Assembly (NCBI GenBank): GCA_027487515.1
Contig: JAIYDL010000026.1
Span: 62,001-126,000 of the forward strand
Reading direction: 5' to 3'
Source: Pseudomonadota bacterium
GTDB taxonomy: Bacteria > Bdellovibrionota > Bacteriovoracia > Bacteriovoracales > Bacteriovoracaceae
DNA: 64,000 nt
Shown: positions 51,999-61,385 of the stretch, piece by piece
Layout of the letters: each line of letters opens with the position of its first letter
How positions within the stretch are numbered: the stretch's first letter is position 1
The notes under the pieces: generated by a model
The model's input: the letters and a program-made list of their open reading frames with translations, nothing else
Databases searched by the model: none
What the model was told of the DNA's origin: nothing
Translations under genes and position numbers: made by a program

Positions 51999-54900
51999 AA
52001 AACATCGCCATCTTCGCCTCTGGTGCTGGGACCAATGCCATCAATCTGATCGAGGCCTCTCGACGCCGGAGCGACATCGTCGTGGCCGCCGTCATCGTCG
52101 ATAACCCTGCCTCCCCACTGCCGGGTCTCCTTCAGGACCGCTTCCCCTTCATTCCCGTCCATCAGGTGAGCGCGAAGGGACGAACGAAGGCAGAGTTCGA
52201 GCAGGAGATCGTCGCGCACCTCGCAGACGCCGGGGTCGAGTGGATCCTTCTCGCGGGCTACATGCGACTCATCGGGCCTGTGCTCCTCAGGGCCTTTCCC
52301 AACCGGATCATCAACATCCATCCTTCACTTCTTCCGGCCTATCCTGGGCTTCATGCCTATGAGCGGGCCTTCGCGGACGGCGTCGCGGAATCAGGCGTGA
52401 CGATCCATCTTGTGGACTCCGGCATGGATACGGGCGCCGTCCTTCTGCGGGCCCCGTTCCCTCGACTCCCCGGGGATTCGCTCCACGATTTTATCACCCG
52501 AGGCAAGGCCCTCGAATGGACTCTCTATCCTCAGATTTTCAACAAACTGGATCATCTCATGAACAGGTACCAATTCACCATCTGCACTCCCGACCAACTC
52601 GAGTCCCAGGTCTACTGGCTCGACTCCTCACTCGAGCTCTCGGTCGCTCAGCTCGATGAGGTCCGCGCGAAGATCGGCGACAGCATCGATCAGCAAGTGT
52701 TCATCAACGATTCTCATTTTTTCTTTAAATCTTATGCTGCTCGGCTCCCGCTGCATGCCATTCACTTTCGGCCCGGCGTCACCGATAACCCGGCCAGCAG
52801 TTTCCGCGAACTCGTGAGCTCCCTGCCGTTCATGCAAAACGTCTCCCTCGAAGCTCACTCAGGGATCCTCACGCCCCACGCCGAGCATAACCCCCTGATC
52901 CAGAACCTCGTCGTGCTCAAAGGCCCGGAAGACTTTGAGAAACTCCCGCGGCTCGATTTCTCTCTTGTCCTCGGCGGGAAACCGACGGTGGCCGCCTATG
53001 AGTTTCTCAAGGCCGATCCGGAGACGCTCGTGGGCCTCTCTCTCGACAACTGCTGGGCACTCTCGAAAGAAGAACTCCTGACCATCCAGGAATACTTCCA
53101 GACCCTCGGCCGGAATCCCACCGACGTGGAGCTCGAGATGCTCGCACAGACTTGGTCCGAGCACTGTAAGCACAAAATTTTCAACGCCGAGATCGACTAC
53201 CAGGATGAGGGGCAGCGCCTGAAGATCGGAAGCCTCTTCAAAGAATTCATCAAGGCGCCGACGTACAAGCTGAACAAGCCCTGGGCGATCTCTCTTTTCG
53301 ACGACAACGCCGGAGTCGTTCGGTTCCGGGAAGGAATGGATCTCTGTGTGAAGGTCGAGACGCATAACTCACCCTCCGCACTCGATCCCTATGGTGGAGC
53401 GTTGACGGGAATCCTCGGCGTCAATCGAGACATCATGGGCACGGGCCTCGGTGCCAGGCCCGTCGCAAACACCGATGTCTTCTGTGTCGGGATGCCGGAC
53501 GAAGCAGAGCTTCCGTCGGCCCTCCTGCATCCAACTAAAATCCTCGCGGGGATCCACCACGGAGTTCAGGACGGTGGCAACAAAAGCGGAATTCCAACGG
53601 TCAACGGTGCCATTTATTTTCACGAGTCCTACTCCGGAAAGCCCCTCGTTTACTGTGGTACCGTGGGCATCATTCCGCCCCAGATCAAAGGCCGCAGTGC
53701 CACCGTGAAAGGCCAGCGCGCTGGAGACCTCATCGTCATGGTCGGCGGGGCCGTGGGCATCGACGGCATCCACGGCGCCACCGCAAGCTCTCTGGTGATG
53801 GATAAATCGACGACCATCGGGATGGTGCAGATTGGAGACCCGTTCTCTCAGAAGCGGATGCTCGACTTCCTCCTTGAGGCACGGGATCGCCTGCTTTACA
53901 ATTCGTTAACAGATAATGGTGCCGGCGGCCTCTCCTCCTCAGTTGGAGAGATGGCATCCCTGACCAACGGTGCGGTGGTAAACCTAGAGACCGTTCCGCT
54001 GAAGTACCCGGGGCTTCACCCGTGGCAGATCCTCGTGTCTGAATCTCAGGAGCGGATGACGCTCTCGGTTCCGCGGGAGAACTGGGAGGCCCTAAGAGAC
54101 CTCGCTCGGACCTACACGGTCGCAGTCACCGCCGTCGGAGAGTTCACCGGCGACGGAAAGTTCGTGTGCAACTTCCATGGCCGTCAGGTGTGTGACCTTG
54201 ACCTAGATTTCCTCCATGGGGGTCTTCCGAAGCTTAAGCTCAAGGCCAGTTTCCAGGGCTCTTACGCCTCCTGGAAGAAGACCCCTTCGAAAAATATCGC
54301 TCTCGATGATCACGCAAAACTGATGCTGGAACTCATGCGGCACCCGACGCTTTCTTCCAAAGAAAAGTGGATCCGCCAGTACGACCACGAAGTGCAAGGC
54401 GCGACCGTGGTGAAGCCTCTCGAGGGTCTCCGCAACTCCGCCCCGAACGATGCCGGCGTCCTTTGGTACGGGGCCTACGGGCTTGACGGCACAGATGGCT
54501 TCTCGGTGGCGAGCGGGCTTGCGCCGCATTTCTCCATCGACGACACCTACCTCATGGCCAAGATGGCCGTCGACGAAGCCGTGCGAAATCTTCTGTGTCA
54601 CGGAACTGACCCGGACAAGATTGCTCTGGTGGATAACTTCTGCTGGCCAGATCCGACGCCGTCTCCCAAGAACTCAGACGCCGAGTTCAAGCTCGCCCAG
54701 CTCGTCCGCACCTGCCTTGGCCTTCGGGAAATGATCGAGTGCTACTCGATGCCGCTCGTGAGCGGGAAAGATAGCATGAAGAATGACTACCACGGAGACC
54801 GCGTGAAGATCAGTGTCCTTCCGACGCTCCTCGTGACTGCTCTCGGGCACGTCCCCGATGTCCGAAGCGTGCCGCGCTCTCAGGTTCACGCCGGGGAGCT

Positions 54901-55360
54901 TGTCTACCGGATCGGGGCCCAGACCTATGACCGGTACTTCGGACACTTCCTCCATGGCCTCACGAACCTCGAGCGGAACAACCGCCGGGACTTTGACTGG
55001 AGCGGAATCCGTCGCCGGTATGACAAGGTTCATCAAGCGGTGTGTGCCAACCTCGTTTCATGCTTGCACGATGTTTCTGAGGGTGGCTTTCTCCCGGCCC
55101 TCACCGAAACCTTGATGCTCGAAGACCTGGGGCTCACGCTTAAACTCAAGAGCGGTGTGGATCGGACAGCGTTTCTTTACTCGGAGCTCCCGGGCCATTT
55201 CGTCGCGGCCGTGAGGCCCGAGCATCGGGCCGCCTTCGAGGCACTGTTCTCGGCCGATGAACTCGAACTCATGGGGACGGCCGATCGGTCGGCGATCATT
55301 GGAGTCGATGCTGCGAAACTAGACGTGCGGGAGCTCTCCCGTGCTTGGAGGCATGTATGA
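51995..55360 (+). CDS. purNL: GAR transformylase fused to FGAM synthase (PurN-PurL)
   Basis: 1121 residues in one frame. Residues 1-188 are a complete PurN: INIHPSLLPAYPG has Asn107 and His109, and Asp145 follows in SGMDTGAVL. From about 190 the chain is FGAM synthase: an N-terminal PurS-like part with PGVTDNPAS (260-268), TWSEHCKHK at 386-394, two halves of the AIRS-like core with DNGAGGL and CLHDVSEGGFLPAL, and an end without glutaminase. The glutaminase is separate (purQ). The two steps are consecutive in the pathway (GAR to FGAR to FGAM), so the fusion could channel FGAR. An internal ATG at 52559 lies at the junction but has no strong ribosome site. No stop or frameshift is seen. Confidence 0.93.
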   Translation: MKNIAIFASGAGTNAINLIEASRRRSDIVVAAVIVDNPASPLPGLLQDRFPFIPVHQVSAKGRTKAEFEQEIVAHLADAGVEWILLAGYMRLIGPVLLRAFPNRIINIHPSLLPAYPGLHAYERAFADGVAESGVTIHLVDSGMDTGAVLLRAPFPRLPGDSLHDFITRGKALEWTLYPQIFNKLDHLMNRYQFTICTPDQLESQVYWLDSSLELSVAQLDEVRAKIGDSIDQQVFINDSHFFFKSYAARLPLHAIHFRPGVTDNPASSFRELVSSLPFMQNVSLEAHSGILTPHAEHNPLIQNLVVLKGPEDFEKLPRLDFSLVLGGKPTVAAYEFLKADPETLVGLSLDNCWALSKEELLTIQEYFQTLGRNPTDVELEMLAQTWSEHCKHKIFNAEIDYQDEGQRLKIGSLFKEFIKAPTYKLNKPWAISLFDDNAGVVRFREGMDLCVKVETHNSPSALDPYGGALTGILGVNRDIMGTGLGARPVANTDVFCVGMPDEAELPSALLHPTKILAGIHHGVQDGGNKSGIPTVNGAIYFHESYSGKPLVYCGTVGIIPPQIKGRSATVKGQRAGDLIVMVGGAVGIDGIHGATASSLVMDKSTTIGMVQIGDPFSQKRMLDFLLEARDRLLYNSLTDNGAGGLSSSVGEMASLTNGAVVNLETVPLKYPGLHPWQILVSESQERMTLSVPRENWEALRDLARTYTVAVTAVGEFTGDGKFVCNFHGRQVCDLDLDFLHGGLPKLKLKASFQGSYASWKKTPSKNIALDDHAKLMLELMRHPTLSSKEKWIRQYDHEVQGATVVKPLEGLRNSAPNDAGVLWYGAYGLDGTDGFSVASGLAPHFSIDDTYLMAKMAVDEAVRNLLCHGTDPDKIALVDNFCWPDPTPSPKNSDAEFKLAQLVRTCLGLREMIECYSMPLVSGKDSMKNDYHGDRVKISVLPTLLVTALGHVPDVRSVPRSQVHAGELVYRIGAQTYDRYFGHFLHGLTNLERNNRRDFDWSGIRRRYDKVHQAVCANLVSCLHDVSEGGFLPALTETLMLEDLGLTLKLKSGVDRTAFLYSELPGHFVAAVRPEHRAAFEALFSADELELMGTADRSAIIGVDAAKLDVRELSRAWRHV

Positions 55361-56046
55361 GAAAAGTCCTTGTCCTCACGGGGGACGGTATCAACAGTGA
55401 GAACGAACTCGCTCTTGCGTTTTCTCGGCAGGGGGCCAGCGTGACCAAGGTCCACGTCAACCTCCTTTTGTCTCAACCCTCGATGCTTCGCAGTTACGAC
55501 CTCCTCGCTCTTCCGGGTGGCTTTAGCTTCGGCGACGAGATCCGGTCTGGGAAAATTCTGGCGGAGAAAATGCGCGAAGTCCTTTCGAGTGCTCTCGCCG
55601 ATTTTCGTGCCCGGGATGGCCGCATCATCGGGATCTGCAACGGCTTCCAGGTCCTCGCTCAGCTCGGCGTCTTCGACGACGGAGAGCGCAGCTTCACGCT
55701 GGCCGAAAACGATCACCGGACCTTCATCGATAAATGGACCAAGCTTTCGGTCACAGACAACCGATCCCCATGGTTCCAGAACCTCACCGGGGACCTCTTC
55801 TTACCGATCCGCCACCGCGAGGGCCGGATCGTCGCTCGGGGCGAGCTCAATCCAGTGCTCTCTTACGAGGAGAACGTCAACGGATCGAAGGACCGTATGG
55901 CCGGTGTGACAGACCGGTCTGGGAATGTGCTAGGCCTCATGCCGCACCCGGAGGTCGCCTGTTTCAGTTTCCTCCATCCGTTTAAAGACGGAGCCGAGGA
56001 GAATGCCGCGAAAGTCACTCGTCTCTTCATTAACGGTTTAGCCTAA
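55357..56046 (+). CDS. purQ: FGAM synthase glutaminase subunit
   Basis: 229 residues from the ATG at 55357, chosen because it forms ATGA with the purL stop, has GGAGG before it and gives the usual PurQ start (MRKVLVLTGDG); an ATG 12 bases upstream is less likely. It supplies ammonia from glutamine to PurL. FSFGDEIRSGKI, the nucleophile Cys in GICNGFQVL and the His/Glu pair in LMPHPEVA are present. Confidence 0.95.
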   Translation: MRKVLVLTGDGINSENELALAFSRQGASVTKVHVNLLLSQPSMLRSYDLLALPGGFSFGDEIRSGKILAEKMREVLSSALADFRARDGRIIGICNGFQVLAQLGVFDDGERSFTLAENDHRTFIDKWTKLSVTDNRSPWFQNLTGDLFLPIRHREGRIVARGELNPVLSYEENVNGSKDRMAGVTDRSGNVLGLMPHPEVACFSFLHPFKDGAEENAAKVTRLFINGLA

Positions 56047-56054
56047 AGGATAAA

Positions 56055-57629
56055 ATGATGAACACCCTGAAACCCAAACGGGCCCTCGTCAGTGTTTCGG
56101 ACAAGGCCATGCTCGATGGCCTGGTGCCGGTGCTCTTACGAAACAACATTGAAGTCATCTCCACCGGAGGCACGGCGGACTACCTCCGGACCCTGGGCGT
56201 CGCAGTCACTCCGATCCAGGCCGTGACGGGAAACCCTGAAGCTTTCGGAGGCCGGATGAAGAGCATCTCTTTTCAGGTGAGCTCGGCCCTTTTGTTCCGC
56301 CGAAATCACGCTCAGGATCTGCGCGAGGCCCGAGAACTTCAGATCCACCCGATTGATCTGGTCATCTGTAACCTTTACCCGTTCAAGAAAGTGGCGGCGC
56401 AGGCCAACGCTGCGGTGGAAGATCTCATCGAGAACATCGACGTCGGAGGCCCGGGCATGATCCGTGCTGCCGCGAAGAACATGGCCTGGGTCACGGTCGT
56501 CACGGACCCGTCAGACTACGGTCGCCTCGGGGAGGCGCTCGATGGAACCGGAGTCTCCCTCGAGCTTCGCCGCGAGCTCGCCCTCAAGGCGTTCGCACTC
56601 ACCGCTCAGTACGACCTCGCCATCGCGACTCGACTCGGGCAGGAGTTCGGAGCTCCCTTCCCGGACGTGTTTTCTTCGGAGACCAAGCCCCTCCGCTACG
56701 GGGAAAATCCCCACCAAGAGGCCAAGCTCTTCATCCTTCCGAATCAGCGAGGAACCGCATCCCTCGCGGAGGCGCCGGTCCTCCAGGGGAAAGAGATTTC
56801 CTACAACAATTACCTCGACGCAGATCAAGCTTTTAAATGTGCGTCTGAGCTCGCGGCAGAGTTTCCGGCCCATCAGCACTGTGTGATCGTGAAGCACGGG
56901 ATTCCCTGTGGCGTTGCGAGCGCGAAAGATCAGCTCACCGCTTTAACCACCGCCTGGGCGTGTGACGCAACCAGCGCCTTCGGGGGAATCATCGCCTTCT
57001 CCAGAGAAGTCAGTGCCGAAGCCGCGGAATGGCTTTCGAAGAACTTCATCGAGGTGGTGCTCGCACCCGCGTACAGCGACGCCGCTCGCGCCGCGTTTGC
57101 GACGAAGAAGAACGTTCGGTTGGTACAAGTTCCGCTGAAACCGAGAGGTGCGTCTGAGTGGATCGTTCGCTCCATCAACGGGGGCGTCCTCTGGCAGACG
57201 GAAGACGAGAACCTCAGCACAGCGCTCACGGTGCCCACGCAGAGAAAATTCACCGAGGAGAAGACGGCGGTGGTTCGCTTCGGCCTGGCCGTCGGAAAGT
57301 ACCTAAAGTCCAATTGTCTCCTCTTGGTCGACGCGCGCGACGGCGCCTTCTCCATCCTCGCCGCTGGAGTTGGGCAGCCCAACCGGCTCGAGTGCCTGTC
57401 GCTTCTTCTGGGGCCGCGCCTGCGCGCACGCAACATCGACCCGACCGGCGCCGTGCTTGTCTCCGACGCCTTCTTCCCCTTCAGAGACTCGATCGAAGCA
57501 GCGAAGGCGTGGGGGATCGACCACGTCGTACAACCGGGGGGCTCGATCAAGGATGCGGAAGTCATCGCCGCTTGCAATGAACACAACATCGCGATGGCCC
57601 TCACGGGCGAGCGCCACTTCCGGCACTAG
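56055..57629 (+). CDS. purH: AICAR transformylase/IMP cyclohydrolase
   Basis: 524 residues. The bifunctional enzyme carries out the last two steps to IMP. The N-terminal cyclohydrolase has ISTGGTADYLR and NIDVGGPGMIRAAAKN. The transformylase has the VKHGIPCGVA catalytic Lys-His and SDAFFPF-DSI motifs. AAAGGA precedes the ATG (a second ATG follows directly). The gene is 8 bases after purQ. Confidence 0.96.
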   Translation: MMNTLKPKRALVSVSDKAMLDGLVPVLLRNNIEVISTGGTADYLRTLGVAVTPIQAVTGNPEAFGGRMKSISFQVSSALLFRRNHAQDLREARELQIHPIDLVICNLYPFKKVAAQANAAVEDLIENIDVGGPGMIRAAAKNMAWVTVVTDPSDYGRLGEALDGTGVSLELRRELALKAFALTAQYDLAIATRLGQEFGAPFPDVFSSETKPLRYGENPHQEAKLFILPNQRGTASLAEAPVLQGKEISYNNYLDADQAFKCASELAAEFPAHQHCVIVKHGIPCGVASAKDQLTALTTAWACDATSAFGGIIAFSREVSAEAAEWLSKNFIEVVLAPAYSDAARAAFATKKNVRLVQVPLKPRGASEWIVRSINGGVLWQTEDENLSTALTVPTQRKFTEEKTAVVRFGLAVGKYLKSNCLLLVDARDGAFSILAAGVGQPNRLECLSLLLGPRLRARNIDPTGAVLVSDAFFPFRDSIEAAKAWGIDHVVQPGGSIKDAEVIAACNEHNIAMALTGERHFRH

Positions 57630-57638
57630 GAAAATTCT

Positions 57639-58610
57639 ATGGATTATAAAGCAGCAGGTGTGGACGTCGAGAAGGGTGATCTCTTCGTCGAAAAGATCAA
57701 GGCCTTCATCAAAGACACCTACACGGAGAGTGTGAAGAGTGGAGTGGGCGGCTTCGCGGCCCTCTACGAGATCGACGAAGACCGCTACTTAGCGGCCGGG
57801 ACCGACGGCGTCGGGACGAAAGTCAAACTGGCCCAGGAGCTTGGGATCCACGATACGATTGGCCAGGATCTGGTGGGGATGTGCGTGAACGACGTCGTCT
57901 GCACCGGAGCAAGACCCTTGTTCTTTCTGGATTACCTCGCCACGGGGAAGCTCGACTTAGAGGTCCACGCAGGGCTCGTCGAGGGGATCGCCCGCGCGTG
58001 CAAAGAGGTGAAGTGCGCTCTCATCGGCGGTGAGACGGCGGAGATGCCAGGAGTCTACGAGGATGGTGTCTATGACCTCGCAGGGTTCTGCGTGGGGGAA
58101 GTGTCCCGGGAGGCCTGGCTTGGCCCGGACAAAGTCCAAGTCGGAGACACCTTGGTCGGACTCCGGTCTTCAGGGTTCCACTCGAACGGGTACTCACTAG
58201 TGCGCAAGCTCGTTTCGGACCATGAAACTGAGCTCAAGCGGGAGCTCCTCGTTCCGACGCGCCTCTACGTCAACCAAGTGCAGCGGCTCCTTCGGACTCA
58301 GCGGCAGAACGTACATGGGATCGCTCACATCACGGGGGGCGGGTTCCACAATATTCCCCGCATGAACGAGGCCCTGAGGTATGAACTCACGACCCTTCCG
58401 GGCCCGGAACATCGCACGCGAGCGATGAACACCATCGTCGAGCGCTCAAAGCTTTCTCTCGAGAGCTTGTTCGAAACCTTTAACATGGGAATCGGCCTGG
58501 TCATTGCCTGCGGAGCACCGGATCTTCTCCTCCGGGAGCTGGAACTCATGGGCGAAGAGCCTCTCGTCCTTGGCCGCGTGACCGCCGGGACTGGTCTTAA
58601 ACTCGGCTGA
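57639..58610 (+). CDS. purM: Phosphoribosylformylglycinamidine cyclo-ligase
   Basis: 323 residues. It closes FGAM to AIR with ATP. GVDVEKGD at the start, GTDGVGTKVKLA, LIGGETAEMPGVY and THITGGG-type (AHITGGGFHNIP) motifs are intact. It is the last rightward gene of the cluster, 9 bases after purH, and its end overlaps convergent purB by 14 bases. Confidence 0.96.
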   Translation: MDYKAAGVDVEKGDLFVEKIKAFIKDTYTESVKSGVGGFAALYEIDEDRYLAAGTDGVGTKVKLAQELGIHDTIGQDLVGMCVNDVVCTGARPLFFLDYLATGKLDLEVHAGLVEGIARACKEVKCALIGGETAEMPGVYEDGVYDLAGFCVGEVSREAWLGPDKVQVGDTLVGLRSSGFHSNGYSLVRKLVSDHETELKRELLVPTRLYVNQVQRLLRTQRQNVHGIAHITGGGFHNIPRMNEALRYELTTLPGPEHRTRAMNTIVERSKLSLESLFETFNMGIGLVIACGAPDLLLRELELMGEEPLVLGRVTAGTGLKLG

Positions 58611-59886
58611 GGATTTTTTTGAACTGAGACTGGTAGTGAGCACGGAGGTTTTCGAAGTTCACCCAGTCTCTCGCTTCGTGGCGAAGACCCCGAGCACTGA
58701 GTTCCGCTCCCAGGTTCTCCCGCAGCTCTTCCTTCGTCTTCGACCTGAAGAACGCCGCTTGGACCGCTTCGTAGAGATCCTCGCGCTTCGTCGAAGGATT
58801 TCCTTCGATCAACTTGTGAAGCACGTAGCTCGAATAGATTTTCTCATTGGCCTCGACCTTCGCTTCGATCCGCGCTCGGTCGACGACTAAGTTATCCACG
58901 ACCGTTTTCATCCGTCGCAGGGAGTACACGAGGAGTCCGAAATGATCCGGGAGCAGCAAGCGTTCCACGCTCGAGTGCGAGATGTCCCGTTCGTGCCAGA
59001 GCGCGCAGTTTTCCAGCGCAGGGATCACGTGTGAGCGCAGGAGGCGCGCCATCCCTGTGATGTTCTCGGAGGAGATGGGGTTCTTCTTGTGCGGCATCGT
59101 GGAAGAACCTTTCTGGCCCCTGGAGAACCCTTCTCGCACTTCATCGATATCGGAGTGCTGCAGGAGGCGCAGTTCGACCGCCAGGCGTTCGAGGGCCGAG
59201 CCGATGAGGGCACCGATGGAGATGATCTTCGCGTAGTGGTCCCGCGGCACGACTTGGGAGGAGACGGCTTCGACACTTAAGCCTAACCGGCGCAGCGTGC
59301 GCTCCTCTTGTTCTGGAGTGACGACGGTGTAGTTTCCGACTGCCCCGGACAGCTGGCCCGTGATCGCTTCGCCGGCGGCTTGCCAGTCGCTGAGGCGACG
59401 CGCGAGCTCAGCGCTGGCGGACAAAAACTTTTGCCCGAAGACCATCGCCTCGGCGCTGATTCCGTGACTGCGACCGATGCAGAGAAGATTTGACGTCTCT
59501 TCGGCCCGGACCCGGAGGGCCGCTGCGAGGGCCCTGAGATCGGCCTCCACGAGCTTCATGCTGTCTTTGATCAAGAGCGCGTGAGCGGTGTCGATCACAT
59601 CGGAGGAGGTGATTCCGAAATGAAAAAAGCGCCCATCTTCGGGCGGGAATTGCTCGGTGACACTCGTGCAAAAGGCGATGACGTCGTGGTTGGTGACGCG
59701 CTCGATTTCTTCGATCCGAGTCGGGTTGATCGTCGCCCGCGAGAGTTTCTTCGCCGTTCCGCGAGGGACGAGGCCATCCTCCTCGAGCGTTTCAAGGTGC
59801 GCGAGCTCGACGGTGAGGTAGTATTTGAACTTGCCTTCCTCGGTCCAGAGGCGGCTCACGTCTTGGATGTCGTAACGGCTAATCAT
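58597..59886 (-). CDS. purB: Adenylosuccinate lyase
   Basis: 429 residues. It acts on SAICAR (to AICAR) and on adenylosuccinate (to AMP). The signature GSSTMPHKKNP is intact, and the N-terminal MISRYDIQDVSRLWTEE and ITSSDVIDTAHA are typical. It belongs to the superfamily with fumarase and aspartase but the motif pattern is PurB. It faces the rightward operon rather than joining it, so regulation may differ. Confidence 0.96.
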   Translation of the reverse strand: MISRYDIQDVSRLWTEEGKFKYYLTVELAHLETLEEDGLVPRGTAKKLSRATINPTRIEEIERVTNHDVIAFCTSVTEQFPPEDGRFFHFGITSSDVIDTAHALLIKDSMKLVEADLRALAAALRVRAEETSNLLCIGRSHGISAEAMVFGQKFLSASAELARRLSDWQAAGEAITGQLSGAVGNYTVVTPEQEERTLRRLGLSVEAVSSQVVPRDHYAKIISIGALIGSALERLAVELRLLQHSDIDEVREGFSRGQKGSSTMPHKKNPISSENITGMARLLRSHVIPALENCALWHERDISHSSVERLLLPDHFGLLVYSLRRMKTVVDNLVVDRARIEAKVEANEKIYSSYVLHKLIEGNPSTKREDLYEAVQAAFFRSKTKEELRENLGAELSARGLRHEARDWVNFENLRAHYQSQFKKILSRV

Positions 59887-59895
59887 GGTTCTCTC

Positions 59896-60522
59896 TCACA
59901 GGAAGTGGATCTTATCACTCAGCTCACCCGGGGTCACTCCACTCACGCGGCCTTCGAAGTCCTTTAAGATTTTCGCTTCGAGGCTCTCGATGCTTTTCGT
60001 GAATCCGAGGTCCATTCGGCCGGCCCGGAAATGGCCCCGCATGATGTCGATGAGCTCGTTGAGCTCTCCTTGGGTGATTTTTAGTTTAAGTTTTTCATCG
60101 ACGAGGACTGTGATCTTCCGTTCGAGCACAGAGACCATGATCATCGCCGTTAGCTTGTGGCTCACCCGCGAAGTCCCGAGTGTGTGGAAGCATTCGATGG
60201 CCTTCTCGGCCGTCTCACGTTCGGTCTCTAGTTCGCTCAGCGCGAGCCTCTTCGGGCCCTCGAAGTGACCAACCCACACCATCGCCAGGCTGAGGACTAG
60301 GGTCACCAAGGGCCAGAGATGGCCCAGGTGAAGGTCAAAGAAGAGGCCCAGGATGAAGGTGAGGGCGGTGCCTGCGAGAACTCCGAAGCGCCAGCTCGCG
60401 GCTGGGTAAAGATCAGAAGACCGAGCGAGCACGAGGAGAAGCTCGCAACCGGTGTTGGCCTCGAATGCCTTCAAGCGATCTTCGATGAGTTTCGTATCTT
60501 CTTGAGTGATGAAGGTCTTCAT
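59896..60522 (-). CDS. TPM-domain membrane protein
   Basis: 208 residues with no signal. Two hydrophobic helices lie at about 45-64 and 67-86, flanked by a helical N-terminus and a C-terminal TPM-like fold (VSVLERKITVLVDEKLK). TPM-domain proteins of this split type accompany YgcG-like proteins. The ATG overlaps the previous stop by one base, and the role is unknown. It is third in the lemA operon. Confidence 0.72.
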   Translation of the reverse strand: MKTFITQEDTKLIEDRLKAFEANTGCELLLVLARSSDLYPAASWRFGVLAGTALTFILGLFFDLHLGHLWPLVTLVLSLAMVWVGHFEGPKRLALSELETERETAEKAIECFHTLGTSRVSHKLTAMIMVSVLERKITVLVDEKLKLKITQGELNELIDIMRGHFRAGRMDLGFTKSIESLEAKILKDFEGRVSGVTPGELSDKIHFL

Positions 60523-61385
60523 TACCAGCTCCCTGATGAGCCGCCGCCCGAAAAGCCGCCGCCGCCGCCACTCCAGCCACCGCCCCCGCCGCCGCCGTAA
60601 CCTCCGCCGCGACCCCCGCCACTCATGGCGATGGCCGTGAGGAAGTTTCCGATGCCCATGAGTCCGAGGGCCAGGCCCACGACGAAGACCGCCAGCAAGA
60701 GGATGATGGGAAGGCCGAGAAGGAGTGACACTCCCGTGAATCCGGCACCCGTGAAGAGCCCGCGAACGAGTGGTCTTCGGCGGAACACGGTTCCGCCGAA
60801 CGCCAGGATCCCAAGGATCGCCATGATGATGAACTCACCGCCAGCGATCCGAGTCCTCGGGGCCGCTCGGCGGACGTAGCCCGCCGGCGCTTCCGTCGCA
60901 GTGATGTTAAATTTCTTCGCCACCTCTTCGAGGAAGGTTCGGAAGGCCTCATGGAATCGGCCCTGTCGGAAGAGGCGCGGGAAGATGTCTCGAGTGTAGA
61001 GGGTTGCATCGTAGTCGGTGATCTCACCTTCGATGCCGTTTCCAACTTCGATCCGAACCTTCCGCTCGGCCCGTGAGAGGATGACCAAAAGGCCGTTATC
61101 TTTTTCCTTGGTGCCGAGCTGCCACTTCTCGGCCACTCGGATAGAGAAGTCCTCGATCTCTAAGCCCTGGAGGTCCGGAACGGTGAGGATCGTCACCTGG
61201 GGCCCGTTGTGGGTGTTAAGCTCGTAGGCCATTTTAGAAAGGTCAGCTTCTTCCGCATCGGAAAGGAAGTTTCCGAGATCCATCACCGGGGAGGTGAGCG
61301 CAGGAAGCTTGAGTTCCTCGGCACGAAGCCATGAGGAACTCAGAGCGAGCGCTAGGAAAAGCAGGGGACCCGCGAGGAAGCGCAC
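60522..61385 (-). CDS. TPM-domain (YgcG-like) protein with Gly-rich tail
   Basis: 287 residues with a signal peptide (about 1-22, ending LRA). The TPM domain spans 30-160 with LTSPVMDLGNFLSDAE, VTILTVPDLQG and LLVILSRAERKVRIEVGNGIEG. A membrane part of about three helices (187-252) is followed by a Gly/Ser-rich end (GGGG runs, last residues SSGSW) of the type seen in YgcG proteins. The domain is a phosphatase-like or chaperone-like fold of uncertain activity. It overlaps lemA by one base. Confidence 0.85.
   Translation of the reverse strand: MRFLAGPLLFLALALSSSWLRAEELKLPALTSPVMDLGNFLSDAEEADLSKMAYELNTHNGPQVTILTVPDLQGLEIEDFSIRVAEKWQLGTKEKDNGLLVILSRAERKVRIEVGNGIEGEITDYDATLYTRDIFPRLFRQGRFHEAFRTFLEEVAKKFNITATEAPAGYVRRAAPRTRIAGGEFIIMAILGILAFGGTVFRRRPLVRGLFTGAGFTGVSLLLGLPIILLLAVFVVGLALGLMGIGNFLTAIAMSGGGRGGGYGGGGGGGWSGGGGGFSGGGSSGSW

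Noticed and set aside
52559-55360. Separate purL gene starting at the internal ATG
   Set aside because: No stop separates it from purN and no strong ribosome site precedes it, so the fusion is the simpler reading. Internal initiation remains possible.
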